Assembly (NCBI RefSeq): GCF_964340395.1
Contig: NC_135557.1
Span: 1,838,187 to 1,902,186, forward strand
Source of the DNA: Glandiceps talaboti
Taxonomy: Eukaryota > Hemichordata > Enteropneusta > Spengelidae
Reading direction: 5' to 3'
Length of the DNA stretch: 64,000 nucleotides
A model generated the notes under the pieces. That model worked only from the letters and a program-made list of their open reading frames with translations, did not search any database and was not told the origin of the DNA. Below are positions 63,946-64,000 of the stretch, one piece after another. The position numbers and the translations under genes are program-made. Each line of letters begins with the position of its first letter. Within the stretch, counting starts at the first letter, position 1.

Positions 63946-64000
63946 CCAGTTGCCAGAGGTGGTTTTGGGGTGTTAACCTTGCAATATGAGTTATATGATA

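Overview
The window is animal nuclear DNA. It shows intron-split genes with GT..AG junctions, a CR1/L2-like LINE, a Penelope-like fragment, a terminal-inverted-repeat transposon and a Polinton-like gene cluster, with very little coding sequence between repeats. Tandem repeats make up roughly 45 of the 64 kb. Minisatellites that start on a 5' splice site, together with CR1-like LINE, P450 and SLC16 genes, suggest a marine invertebrate, possibly a cephalochordate (amphioxus). That assignment is inference and rests partly on my memory of 'mirage' intronic minisatellites reported from amphioxus.

Layout. 1-22,552: about 53 tandem copies of a ~420-bp unit. Each unit holds an 80-bp exon-like cassette with a good acceptor and a GTAAGT donor. 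22,553-23,605: diverged relatives of the unit, ending in a short terminal exon with a stop codon. 23,606-25,758: non-coding sequence with GT and TA microsatellites. 25,759-27,317 (minus): compact remnant of a Polinton/virus-like mobile element. 27,728-29,903 (minus): degenerate LINE. 30,364-30,560 (plus): last exon of an SLC16 monocarboxylate-transporter-like gene, followed in its presumed 3' UTR by a 3.6-kb array of 29-bp units. 35,836-36,975: C-rich 36-bp array.

38,040-63,372 (minus): the 3' part of a CYP2-clan cytochrome P450. Four exons can be joined in frame, all at phase-1 introns. They carry the I-helix AGTDT, the K-helix ExxR, the PERF motif and the heme-cysteine motif. The first intron seen is ~20.5 kb and contains a 17.1-kb array of a 39-bp unit (about 439 copies). 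That array includes a ~5.96-kb higher-order duplication and other nested duplications.

The most unusual property is that four separate tandem arrays carry a GTAAGT 5' splice site in the unit. In two consecutive P450 exons the repeated unit is literally the last 25-28 bases of the exon plus its own donor site, copied about 17 and 6 times into the intron. The 420-bp array repeats a whole splice-ready cassette whose length (80 bp, not a multiple of 3) allows only one inclusion in the frame that matches the downstream exons. These are the best candidates here for an undescribed or under-described splice-site biology. The very long open frames in the 39-bp and 36-bp arrays are artefacts of unit lengths divisible by 3.
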